Shown: positions 1-5,556 of the stretch, one piece after another
Position numbering within the stretch: position 1 is the stretch's first letter
Layout of the letters: each line of letters begins with the position of its first letter
NCBI RefSeq assembly: GCF_946998835.1
Contig: NZ_CAMQAZ010000052.1
Span: 1 to 8,534, forward strand
Length of the DNA stretch: 8,534 bases
Direction of reading: 5' to 3'
Origin: an uncultured Corynebacterium sp.
GTDB taxonomy: Bacteria > Actinomycetota > Actinomycetes > Mycobacteriales > Mycobacteriaceae
The notes under the pieces: generated by a model
What the model saw: the letters and a program-made list of their open reading frames with translations, nothing else
Told to the model about the DNA's origin: nothing
The model's database searches: none
Translations under genes and position numbers: made by a program

Positions 1-567
1 GTCTACTACTTCTCCCCGCAGAAGTGCTTCGCTTCCGACGGCGGCATCTGGTTGGCTGCAATGTCCCCGGCTGCCATCGAGCGCATTGAGAAGATCAACT
101 CTTCCGACCGCTTCATCCCGGCTTTCCTGAACCTGCAGACTGCTGTGGATAACTCCCGCAAGAACCAGACCTACAACACCCCGGCTGTCGGCACCCTGTT
201 GATGCTGGCCGATCAGGTTAAGTGGATGAACGCCAACGGCGGCCTCGACGGCATGGTCGCTCGCACCACCGAGTCCTCCTCCCACCTCTACAACTGGGCT
301 GAGAACCGCGCGGAGGCAACTCCGTTCGTCACCGATGCTGCAAAGCGCTCGCTGGTCGTCGGCACCATCGACTTCGAGGACAACATCGATGCTGCGCAGA
401 TTGCAAAGGTCCTGCGCGCCAACGGCATCCTCGACATCGAGCCGTACCGCAAGTTGGGACGCAACCAGCTGCGTATCGGCATGTTCCCGGCAATCGATCC
501 GGAGGACATCCGTCGCCTGACCGGCGCTATCGACTGGGTCCTGGACAACGGCTACGCTGCCAAGTAA
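1..567 (+). CDS. serC: Phosphoserine aminotransferase, C-terminal part (5' end outside window)
   Basis: SerC is a PLP-dependent fold-type I aminotransferase. It converts 3-phosphohydroxypyruvate and glutamate to phosphoserine and 2-oxoglutarate, the second step of serine synthesis in the cytosol. The reading frame is open from base 1. It begins VYYFSPQK, then CFASDGGIWLA, which is the signature around the PLP-binding lysine of actinobacterial SerC; that lysine is codon 8 here (bases 22-24). About 188 residues are present, covering the small C-terminal domain, with the typical ending around 'RRLTGAIDWVLDNGYAAK' before TAA. The first in-frame ATG (base 52) is internal and is not a start. No frameshift is visible. 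SerC next to SepH is, from memory, the same order as in Mycobacterium tuberculosis (Rv0884c-Rv0883c), which supports the call. A hairpin terminator follows the stop. Confidence 0.95.
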   Translation, partial: VYYFSPQKCFASDGGIWLAAMSPAAIERIEKINSSDRFIPAFLNLQTAVDNSRKNQTYNTPAVGTLLMLADQVKWMNANGGLDGMVARTTESSSHLYNWAENRAEATPFVTDAAKRSLVVGTIDFEDNIDAAQIAKVLRANGILDIEPYRKLGRNQLRIGMFPAIDPEDIRRLTGAIDWVLDNGYAAK

Positions 568-618
568 CAGCAATAGCAGCTGCAAAATAGCAGCCACGTG
601 ACCAGCCTCAGCCGCTTG

Positions 619-680
619 ACTCCCGCGCCACGCGCAAGGGCATTGTCCCGATTGTCCGTGACGCGGGAGTTTTGTCGTTT
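619..680 (+). terminator. Hairpin terminator after serC
   Basis: The left arm ACTCCCGCG-C-CACG (619-632) pairs with the right arm CGTG-A-CGCGGGAGT (657-670). This gives 13 pairs with one C/A mismatch and a 24-base loop that contains a small nested GGG/CCC pairing (638-649). T-rich sequence follows (TTTGTCGTTT, 671-680). Position and shape fit an intrinsic terminator for serC, although the T run is interrupted. The tail overlaps the start of the predicted sepH promoter. Confidence 0.7.
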
Positions 681-708
681 ACCATGATTAGTGAGCATTA
701 CTTATAAC
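679..708 (+). promoter_or_regulatory. Predicted sepH promoter
   Basis: A good -10 hexamer, TATAAC (703-708), is preceded by an 18-base spacer and a partial -35, TTACCA (679-684, four of six matches to TTGACA). Transcription would begin near 714-716, leaving a leader of under 20 bases before the sepH ATG. The promoter sits directly behind the serC terminator, so sepH seems to have its own transcription start. This is inferred from sequence only. Confidence 0.55.
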
Positions 709-718
709 GTCGACCAAC

Positions 719-725
719 AAGGAGG
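719..725 (+). promoter_or_regulatory. Strong ribosome binding site that fixes the sepH start
   Basis: AAGGAGG lies seven bases before the ATG at 733. An in-frame GTG at 691 would give 14 more residues, but it has no Shine-Dalgarno sequence and lies upstream of the predicted -10 box. The protein from 733 starts MRELK, which is the conserved N-terminus of the SepH/DUF3071 family. Confidence 0.85.
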
Positions 726-732
726 TTCTCGC

Positions 733-1857
733 ATGAGGGAGCTGAAGCCCGTTCTGGACGGCGATGTGACCGATTCACTGACTCTCGTTCCCGCCGATAG
801 CACCGAGCAGGAACGACAGGAGGGACTTCGCTTCACGCTGCCTCTCGACGAGAACCTGCGTACTTTCCTTGTCGAGCACTTCGAGCTCACGGATACTACC
901 GGTGCCCCAGTCGCAGCAGATTCCGCATCGCTTGTCGACGGCCCCAGCGCCGCCACCGCCACTGCCAGCGGCAGCTCGCCAGCGGGCGAGACCACCGAGC
1001 GCGAAGTTACCGACAGTAAGCCGACCGGTGACAGCTCTGCGGAAGACACCGACTCGGCCCAAGCCGACAACATTCCGGCCCCAGCTGACAACCCCGCTGC
1101 GGCAGAGGCAGCACCGAAGAAGACCCCTACTGCGCCGAAGCCAGTTTTGGAAGAGCCACGTGTCGTGTTGTCGCCGCGCGAGATTCAAGATCGCATTCGC
1201 AGTGGCCAGTCGGTCGAGGAGCTCATTGAGTACAGCGGTATGCAGTCGCGCAAGATTGAGTCCTTCGCCTACCCGGTGCTTGCGGAGCGCGCACGTATTG
1301 CGGAGCTCGGCAAGCAGTCTAAGCCACGTCGTCTGGATGGCCCGGCCAAGCTCACTCTGTGGGAAATCTTGGCCACCGCTTTTGCCGCCCGCGGTCAGGA
1401 ACTCGCCGATGCCACATGGGATGCCTACCGCGACCCGAGTGGGCAGTGGATTGTGACTGTTACCTGGAATGTTGGCCACACCACCAACGTGGCAGAGTGG
1501 AACTATCAGGCAGAGGGCCTCTCCGCGCTGACAATTGCCCGCAATGAGCTGGCCGCGGAGTTGATTGATCCCGACTTTGCCCGTCGCAACCGCGATTTGG
1601 CCCCGCAGGCAAGTCACGCTGCCGATGCCGCGGATACCGCTGAGATGCCGGCCGCATGGCAGGCGCCGGCGGAGCCGCCGCGAGGCCATGGGGAGCACGA
1701 CGATCCGTCGCAAAGCGATGCTGTCGACGATGACATCGATGAGGCGGAGTTCCTGCAACACCCTGATGCAGAGCAGCCAAAGCGTAAGAAGAAGACCGTT
1801 ATGCCGTCGTGGGAGGATGTGCTTCTCGGCGTACGTCCGAACGGTCCGAAGAAGTAG
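733..1857 (+). CDS. sepH: Cell division protein SepH (DUF3071), with an expanded low-complexity linker
   Basis: SepH binds FtsZ and regulates its assembly at the division septum in actinobacteria. The product is 374 residues. Residues 1-50 (MRELKPVLDG to LRTFLVEHF) are the conserved N-terminal segment. Residues 145-195 form the helix-turn-helix-like part: LSPREIQDRIRSGQSVEEL, then the second helix and PVLAERARIAEL. A W-rich conserved segment follows (207-285: LTLWEILATAF, TWDAYRDPSGQW, WNYQAEG, AAELIDPDF). An acidic, disordered region (about 286-345) leads to a basic stretch and the conserved end VMPSWEDVLLGVR (356-368). Residues 53-142 are an Ala/Thr/Ser/Pro/Asp-rich insertion, much longer than the short linker I remember in mycobacterial SepH. 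There is no signal peptide or membrane segment. The start is chosen from the AAGGAGG site and the MREL N-terminus. The next gene follows after 16 bases. Confidence 0.92.
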   Translation: MRELKPVLDGDVTDSLTLVPADSTEQERQEGLRFTLPLDENLRTFLVEHFELTDTTGAPVAADSASLVDGPSAATATASGSSPAGETTEREVTDSKPTGDSSAEDTDSAQADNIPAPADNPAAAEAAPKKTPTAPKPVLEEPRVVLSPREIQDRIRSGQSVEELIEYSGMQSRKIESFAYPVLAERARIAELGKQSKPRRLDGPAKLTLWEILATAFAARGQELADATWDAYRDPSGQWIVTVTWNVGHTTNVAEWNYQAEGLSALTIARNELAAELIDPDFARRNRDLAPQASHAADAADTAEMPAAWQAPAEPPRGHGEHDDPSQSDAVDDDIDEAEFLQHPDAEQPKRKKKTVMPSWEDVLLGVRPNGPKK

Positions 1858-1873
1858 CGGTTTTCACTCGATA

Positions 1874-2776
1874 ATGAGCTCCATGACGAACGGCAATTTT
1901 TCCGATTTCGAATTCGCCGCGATCCGCCGGGGAGTAGTCACAATTTGGTTCATCAGCACCGATGATCCGACTGCGGCCCTGGAGACGGGTGTTCAACACG
2001 ACCGCGGTTTTGGGCGTCGTTTCCTGGCCCTTTATGACTCGACGCTGCCGGTGACACCAATTGGTGATTTCCCGCTCAATCGCTCGGCGGAGACCGGCGA
2101 CGGCGAATATTACATCGGCGGTTTTGAGGGCGTTGCTGTGCTCCAGACAGTCCTCGACGATGTTTCGCAGCTGTCGAAGTTGTCGCCGCGTCTGCGGCAG
2201 GAGATTGCCGCCACGGACGTCTATGCGACTGTGTCGGATAAAGCTACGGGCTTCGGTGCCTTCGCGCACTGGCACGATGGCAAACTCAAGCGTGCTTTCT
2301 CAGCAACCCGCTACCGCACGTTGGAAGATATCGGCCTGCCCTGCCTCGCCGAGGGCAGTTTCTGGGCGGGCAAGCACCGTCCGCTCCTCGATGCCGAAGA
2401 CGCACCGTCTCGTCCGCGCGAGGGGGTCGGTTTGCCGTTCGTTCCGGCAGAGCTTGCCGACGCCGTCATCACCGACTGGTTGGGCTTCGACCCGCATTCG
2501 CCGGCAGCGGATATCCCTGTTAGCGGTTTTGCGGTCGATGGCCGTCGTGCGGCTCCCGGAGCCTCGTACTCAACCTCGCGTAGCCCACGCGGGCTAGTGG
2601 GTGAGTCGGGTTTCTCCGGTTCGGGTGCAGAACTTAATCGCGCCTACGACGACTATGAGGTTCACAACGCAGAGCCGAACCGAGACTTCCTTGAAGAACT
2701 CGGGCGCGTTGGCGCAAAGGCGAAGAACTTTGCCAGCCGAACGTGGAAGCGTGCGCGAGGAAAGTTCGGGAAGTAG
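1874..2776 (+). CDS. DUF6928 family protein, function unknown
   Basis: The product is 300 residues and its function is not known. The core resembles the actinobacterial DUF6928 family: VVTIWFISTDD near residues 21-31, YYIGGFEGVAVLQ (79-91), VYATVSDKATGFGAFAHWHDGKLKRAFS (117-143), EDIGLPCLAEGSFWAGKHRP (151-170), then GLPFVPAELADAVITDWLGFD (186-206). Residues 210-260 are Gly/Ser-rich and look disordered. The last 20 or so residues are strongly basic (KAKNFASRTWKRARGKFGK), which could bind nucleic acid or acidic lipid head groups; this is a guess. No signal peptide or membrane segment is seen. The start could be ATG 1874 or ATG 1883. Neither has a clear Shine-Dalgarno site, so translation may be coupled to sepH, whose stop lies 16 bases upstream. 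It converges on the RNA methyltransferase gene with a 30-base gap and no obvious terminator. Confidence 0.8.
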   Translation: MSSMTNGNFSDFEFAAIRRGVVTIWFISTDDPTAALETGVQHDRGFGRRFLALYDSTLPVTPIGDFPLNRSAETGDGEYYIGGFEGVAVLQTVLDDVSQLSKLSPRLRQEIAATDVYATVSDKATGFGAFAHWHDGKLKRAFSATRYRTLEDIGLPCLAEGSFWAGKHRPLLDAEDAPSRPREGVGLPFVPAELADAVITDWLGFDPHSPAADIPVSGFAVDGRRAAPGASYSTSRSPRGLVGESGFSGSGAELNRAYDDYEVHNAEPNRDFLEELGRVGAKAKNFASRTWKRARGKFGK

Positions 2777-2806
2777 CTTCTTGTGCCCTGCCCCCGCGTC
2801 CTAGCT

Positions 2807-3679
2807 CTAGCGCCCTGTGCGCTGCGACTGAACACGCAGCCGCTCGTAGAAAGCAATCGCTGCGGAAGTAGCCACATTCAGGCTGTCGGTTCCCGGCGAC
2901 ATGGGAATGCGGGCACGCACATCGGTGGCTGCCATCGCGTGCTCGGTAAGCCCCGGCCCTTCGGCACCGACAAGGATAGCGACCTTGTCCGTGTCCATGG
3001 CCTCCCATAGGTTCACCGTGCCCGCCGGGGTCATGGACACCACGCGGAAGCCCTGCTCTTTGAGCTGGTCCAGGCTCCGCTGCCAGGTGGTTGTGGTGCC
3101 GGGCAGAGTCGCAAAGGGCACGGTCAGCACATGCCCCATGGAGACGCGCACACTGCGGCGATACAGCGGATCGGCGCAGGCCGCGCCGAAGACAACCCCG
3201 TCCACGCCCATCCCCGCCGCGTTACGGAACAACGCACCGATGTTCTCGTGGTCCCCGACACCCTCCATCACAGCCAAAGTGGTGGCTCCGCTCAGAACTT
3301 GGTCCACTGATAGCCCCGGCGCACGGTCAGCGGTGGCCAGCAAGCCGCGGTGAAGATCAAATCCGGCTGCTGCAGCCAGCACCTCGCGGTCGAGCTCATA
3401 CCAGGGCACCGTTTCCGCAATGTCGGCCTCGCGCGCGGTCAAACCGTCGGCAAGCGTGGCGAGCTTCTGGCGCGTACCAAAGACCGCGCGGAGCGGGAAG
3501 CGTGAGCGCACCAGGCGCGGCACAATAAGCGTGCCTTCGGCGATGACCAGCCCCTTGCCGCCGGGCAGATCGGGGCGGGAATCGGACTTGTTGAGGTTGC
3601 GGATGTCATCGAGCCGACTGTCGGCAGGATCATCGATGACGATGGGTGCAAAGCGGTCGAGGGATGCGGTGGTAGACAT
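2807..3679 (-). CDS. SpoU/TrmH-type RNA 2'-O-methyltransferase
   Basis: This SPOUT-fold enzyme transfers methyl from S-adenosylmethionine to a ribose 2'-OH in tRNA or rRNA; the exact target cannot be read from sequence. Of 290 residues, about 20-115 form an N-terminal substrate-binding-like domain (KGLVIAEGTLIVPRLVRS, VFGTRQKLATL). The catalytic domain carries all three SpoU motifs. Motif 1 is MEGVGDHENIGALFRNAAGMG (138-158), with Asn146 and the catalytic-type Arg152. Motif 2 is ILVGAEGPGLT (235-245), with Glu240. Motif 3 is IPMSPGTDSLNVATSAAIAFYE (258-279), with Asn268. Motifs 2 and 3 form the knotted SAM site. The ATG follows the permease stop by nine bases, and its ribosome site AAAGAG (3690-3685) overlaps that TAA, so it is co-transcribed and probably translationally coupled. 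The closest mycobacterial equivalent I recall is Rv0881. Confidence 0.92.
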   Translation of the reverse strand: MSTTASLDRFAPIVIDDPADSRLDDIRNLNKSDSRPDLPGGKGLVIAEGTLIVPRLVRSRFPLRAVFGTRQKLATLADGLTAREADIAETVPWYELDREVLAAAAGFDLHRGLLATADRAPGLSVDQVLSGATTLAVMEGVGDHENIGALFRNAAGMGVDGVVFGAACADPLYRRSVRVSMGHVLTVPFATLPGTTTTWQRSLDQLKEQGFRVVSMTPAGTVNLWEAMDTDKVAILVGAEGPGLTEHAMAATDVRARIPMSPGTDSLNVATSAAIAFYERLRVQSQRTGR

Positions 3680-3688
3680 GGATACTCT

Positions 3689-5203
3689 TTAGCCGCCCAA
3701 CAGAGCGGTGAACGGATCGGCGGCGAAGTAGATGACGAACAGCCCGGAGACAATCCACATCAGTGGATGCACGGTCTTAGCGCGACCTGAGAAGATAGCC
3801 ATCGCCGCGAAGGTGATGAAGCCAATGCCGATGCCGTTTGCGATCGAGTAGGTGTACGGCATGGTGACGATGGTCAAAAATGCCGGTAGCGCGATGTCGA
3901 AGCGGGTGAAGTCAATCTCGGAGACCTGCCCAATCATCATCGCACCGACGATGACCAGCACCGGCGCGGCGGCCTCGATAGGCACGATTTCGTAGAGCGG
4001 AGTGAAGAACATCGCAGCCAGGAACAAGAGGCCGGTGACAATGTTGGCAAGGCCAGTGCGTGCGCCATCGGCGATACCTGCCGCGGAATCAACAAAGACG
4101 GTGTTCGACGAAGAGCTGACTGCACCACCGACGATAGCGCCGGCGCCCTCGACGACCAGGGCGCGCTTCATGTCCGGCAGCACGCCGTCTTCATCGACAA
4201 GTGCAGCCTGCTTGCCCAGGCCATTCATCGTGCCCATGGCATCGAAGAAGTTGGCCAGGACCAAGGTGAACAGCAGCATGGTGGCGCTGAGGGCACCGAT
4301 GCGGGCAAAGGAACCGAAGATGTCCACGGCGCCAACTAGGGAGAGGTCCGGCATGCCGCCGACACGATCCGGCAGGGTCGGCACGGCGAGGTTCCAGCCG
4401 GTCGGCACGGGCTTGCCGTCAGCAAACGACGGGCCCGAGTCGGTCAGCGCCTCCACAGCGAGCGCAATGATGGTGTTGATGACGATGCCGATGAACAGGC
4501 CGCCCGGGATGTTGCGTACAACCATGATGCCGCAGATAATCAGGCCGAGGACGAATACCGCGGTCGGCCACGAGGCGATCTGGCCGTTGATGCCCAGCTG
4601 CACCGGCACAGTCGTCCCGGCAGCATCGGGGATGCGGCGGACCAGGCCACCGTCAACCAGGCCGATCATGGCGATGAATAGGCCGATACCCACACTCATC
4701 GCGGCCTTCATATCGGACGGAATCGCATGGAAGACGGCCGTGCGGAATCCCGTCAGCGCCAGCAGCACGATAATCACGCCGTCCAGCACGACCAGGCCCA
4801 TCGCCTCTTCCCAGGCCAGCCCCTCGTTGGCAACGAATGTCACGGCAACCAGGGTGTTGATGCCCAGGCCCGTCGCAATGCCGAAGGGATACTTGGCAAA
4901 GAGACCGAATGCGATGGTCATGGCACCAGCTGCGAGCGCGGTGACTGCGGCGACCTGCGGCAGCCCCAGGCTGTTGCCGTTGACATCCTCGATGTTGCCG
5001 AGGATGAGCGGATTGAGCAGGATGATGTAGGCCATCGCGAAGAAGGTCACGACGCCACCGCGAATCTCGGTGACGGTTGTCGAACCGCGCTCCGTGATCT
5101 GGAAGTAGCGGTCTACCGCAGAGAGATGGCGCCCGGGCCGTGAAGCCTTGGAGTCCGTCACCCCATCCGATGGTGCTGCAGAGGTGGACGTGGCTTTGTC
5201 CAT
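3689..5203 (-). CDS. NCS2-family (AzgA-type) purine permease
   Basis: This 504-residue inner-membrane transporter probably imports a purine base (adenine, guanine or hypoxanthine type) by proton symport; the substrate is inferred from the family. Family segments are seen in order: TEIRGGVVTFFAMAYIILLNPLIL (45-68, TM1), FGIATGLGINTLVAV (107-121, TM3 region), LTGFRTAVFHAIPSDMKAAMSVGIGLFIAMIG (150-181), ANFFDAMGTMNGLG (317-330, TM8 region), SSSSNTVFVDSAAGIADGARTG (363-384, TM10 region), VPIEAAAPVLVIVGAMMI (407-424), and hydrophobic segments to the C-terminus. About 14 hydrophobic segments are expected and the pattern agrees. The start at 5203 has the Shine-Dalgarno sequence AGAGAGG (5220-5214) ten bases upstream. 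Residues 1-35 are a polar cytoplasmic tail. Asn318, Ala322 and Asp372 stand where I would expect Asp, Thr and Glu, so substrate range may differ. It heads an operon with the RNA methyltransferase. Confidence 0.9.
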   Translation of the reverse strand: MDKATSTSAAPSDGVTDSKASRPGRHLSAVDRYFQITERGSTTVTEIRGGVVTFFAMAYIILLNPLILGNIEDVNGNSLGLPQVAAVTALAAGAMTIAFGLFAKYPFGIATGLGINTLVAVTFVANEGLAWEEAMGLVVLDGVIIVLLALTGFRTAVFHAIPSDMKAAMSVGIGLFIAMIGLVDGGLVRRIPDAAGTTVPVQLGINGQIASWPTAVFVLGLIICGIMVVRNIPGGLFIGIVINTIIALAVEALTDSGPSFADGKPVPTGWNLAVPTLPDRVGGMPDLSLVGAVDIFGSFARIGALSATMLLFTLVLANFFDAMGTMNGLGKQAALVDEDGVLPDMKRALVVEGAGAIVGGAVSSSSNTVFVDSAAGIADGARTGLANIVTGLLFLAAMFFTPLYEIVPIEAAAPVLVIVGAMMIGQVSEIDFTRFDIALPAFLTIVTMPYTYSIANGIGIGFITFAAMAIFSGRAKTVHPLMWIVSGLFVIYFAADPFTALLGG

Positions 5204-5236
5204 TTTTCTAGAACCTCTCTAAGGTGTGATGTTTAT

Positions 5237-5255
5237 CCGCATCGACCGCATCGAC
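5237..5255 (-). repeat. 9-bp tandem repeat at the permease start point, candidate operator
   Basis: On the plus strand CCGCATCGA occurs twice back to back, with one further matching base (period 9, 19 bases in all); on the minus strand it reads as GTCGATGCG twice. It lies just downstream of the predicted -10 box and therefore at the predicted transcription start. A repressor bound here would block initiation. One helical-turn-like spacing and exact copies suggest a direct-repeat operator, but no regulator is identified. Confidence 0.45.
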
Positions 5256-5263
5256 GCGGGAGT

Positions 5264-5269
5264 TTTATA
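5264..5269 (-). promoter_or_regulatory. Predicted -10 box of the permease-methyltransferase operon
   Basis: The minus strand reads TATAAA at 5269-5264 within GTTATAAAACT. No good -35 is seen at 17-18 bases upstream (ATGGTG or GATGGT), which is common in corynebacterial promoters. The predicted start near 5258 gives a leader of about 54 bases. That is too short for a purine-type riboswitch aptamer, so control by a DNA-binding protein is more likely. Confidence 0.5.
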
Positions 5270-5417
5270 ACGAAAAGCCGTCATCGCACCATCTTCAGCA
5301 TTACTTTTGCGCAGGCTCTGCTTTACGACGAAATTTGCGACCACGACCTCAGAAAGCGAAAACGTCAACCTGCCCAGCGCATGTACATCGGTGCTGCAGC
5401 CGCTGTGGCTACGCCGC

Positions 5418-5449
5418 GCACCAGCTGAGCCGTGCACCAGCTGGCACGG
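5418..5449. repeat. GCACCAGCTG direct repeat overlapping a hairpin
   Basis: GCACCAGCTG occurs at 5418-5427 and again at 5434-5443, a period of 16 bases. The second copy is inside a perfect six-base-pair hairpin, CCGTGC (5430-5435) with GCACGG (5444-5449) around an eight-base loop, and it contains the palindrome CCAGCTGG (5437-5444). It could be a protein-binding site far upstream of the permease or a folded part of a transcript. It is not followed by a T run on the plus strand. Confidence 0.4.
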
Positions 5450-5454
5450 TAGAC

Positions 5455-5507
5455 AAAAAAGGCTTCCCCCCACAACAATTACATCTCAGGTTCTTTTCAG
5501 CAAAGCC
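5455..5507 (-). terminator. Possible weak terminator of the DUF3027 transcript
   Basis: On the minus strand GGCTTT (5507-5502) can pair with GAAGCC (5466-5461) as six pairs, one of them G-T, across a 35-base loop. Six T follow (5460-5455). The T run is good but the stem is short and the loop long, so this is only a tentative call. It lies 50-100 bases after the DUF3027 stop. Confidence 0.3.
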
Positions 5508-5532
5508 GTACCAAATAAAGCCGTAGCCAAAT
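5502..5532. repeat. Tandem duplication of a 15/16-bp unit
   Basis: AAAGCCGTACCAAAT (5502-5516) is followed immediately by AAAGCCGTAGCCAAAT (5517-5532). The copies are identical except for one inserted G. The repeat lies 25 bases past the DUF3027 stop codon. It may be a simple slippage duplication or two adjacent binding sites; nothing in the sequence decides this. Confidence 0.6.
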
Positions 5533-5556
5533 GTGTTACCGCAGTCGAACGGGCAA

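Larger units (their letters stand above)
5204..5556. other. Non-coding, repeat-rich 353-base region upstream of the permease
   Basis: I find no believable gene on either strand. Open frames here (for example plus 5307-5609 and minus 5473-5219) have atypical composition, no ribosome site and no family resemblance. From high to low coordinates the region holds a 15/16-bp tandem duplication (5532-5502), a possible weak terminator for DUF3027 ending in six T on the minus strand (5460-5455), a repeated GCACCAGCTG with a hairpin (5418-5449), the palindrome ATGTACAT (5381-5388), a predicted permease promoter (-10 at 5269-5264), and a 9-bp tandem repeat (5255-5237). Such density suggests transcriptional control of the permease or a small RNA; neither is shown. 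Confidence 0.6.

Noticed and set aside
775..1761. Long 328-codon open frame on the minus strand opposite sepH
   Set aside because: It is antisense to a confident SepH gene and has no ribosome site or recognisable domain. GC-rich third-position bias explains it.
4002..5030. Long 342-codon open frame on the plus strand
   Set aside because: It is antisense to the clearly recognisable permease. Its Pro/Thr/Arg/Met-rich product matches no family I know and is the mirror of a GC-rich membrane protein gene.
660..5266. A 14-base sequence, GACGCGGGAGTTTT, present at 660-673 and again at 5253-5266
   Set aside because: Chance sharing of a 14-mer in a window this size is not very unlikely. One copy is explained as a terminator arm and the other lies across the permease promoter. 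Without genome-wide counts it is not evidence of a shared element.
5204..5300. Possible purine riboswitch upstream of the permease
   Set aside because: The predicted leader is only about 54 bases and shows no three-way-junction fold or the conserved purine aptamer loops. The tandem repeat points to a protein-bound operator instead.
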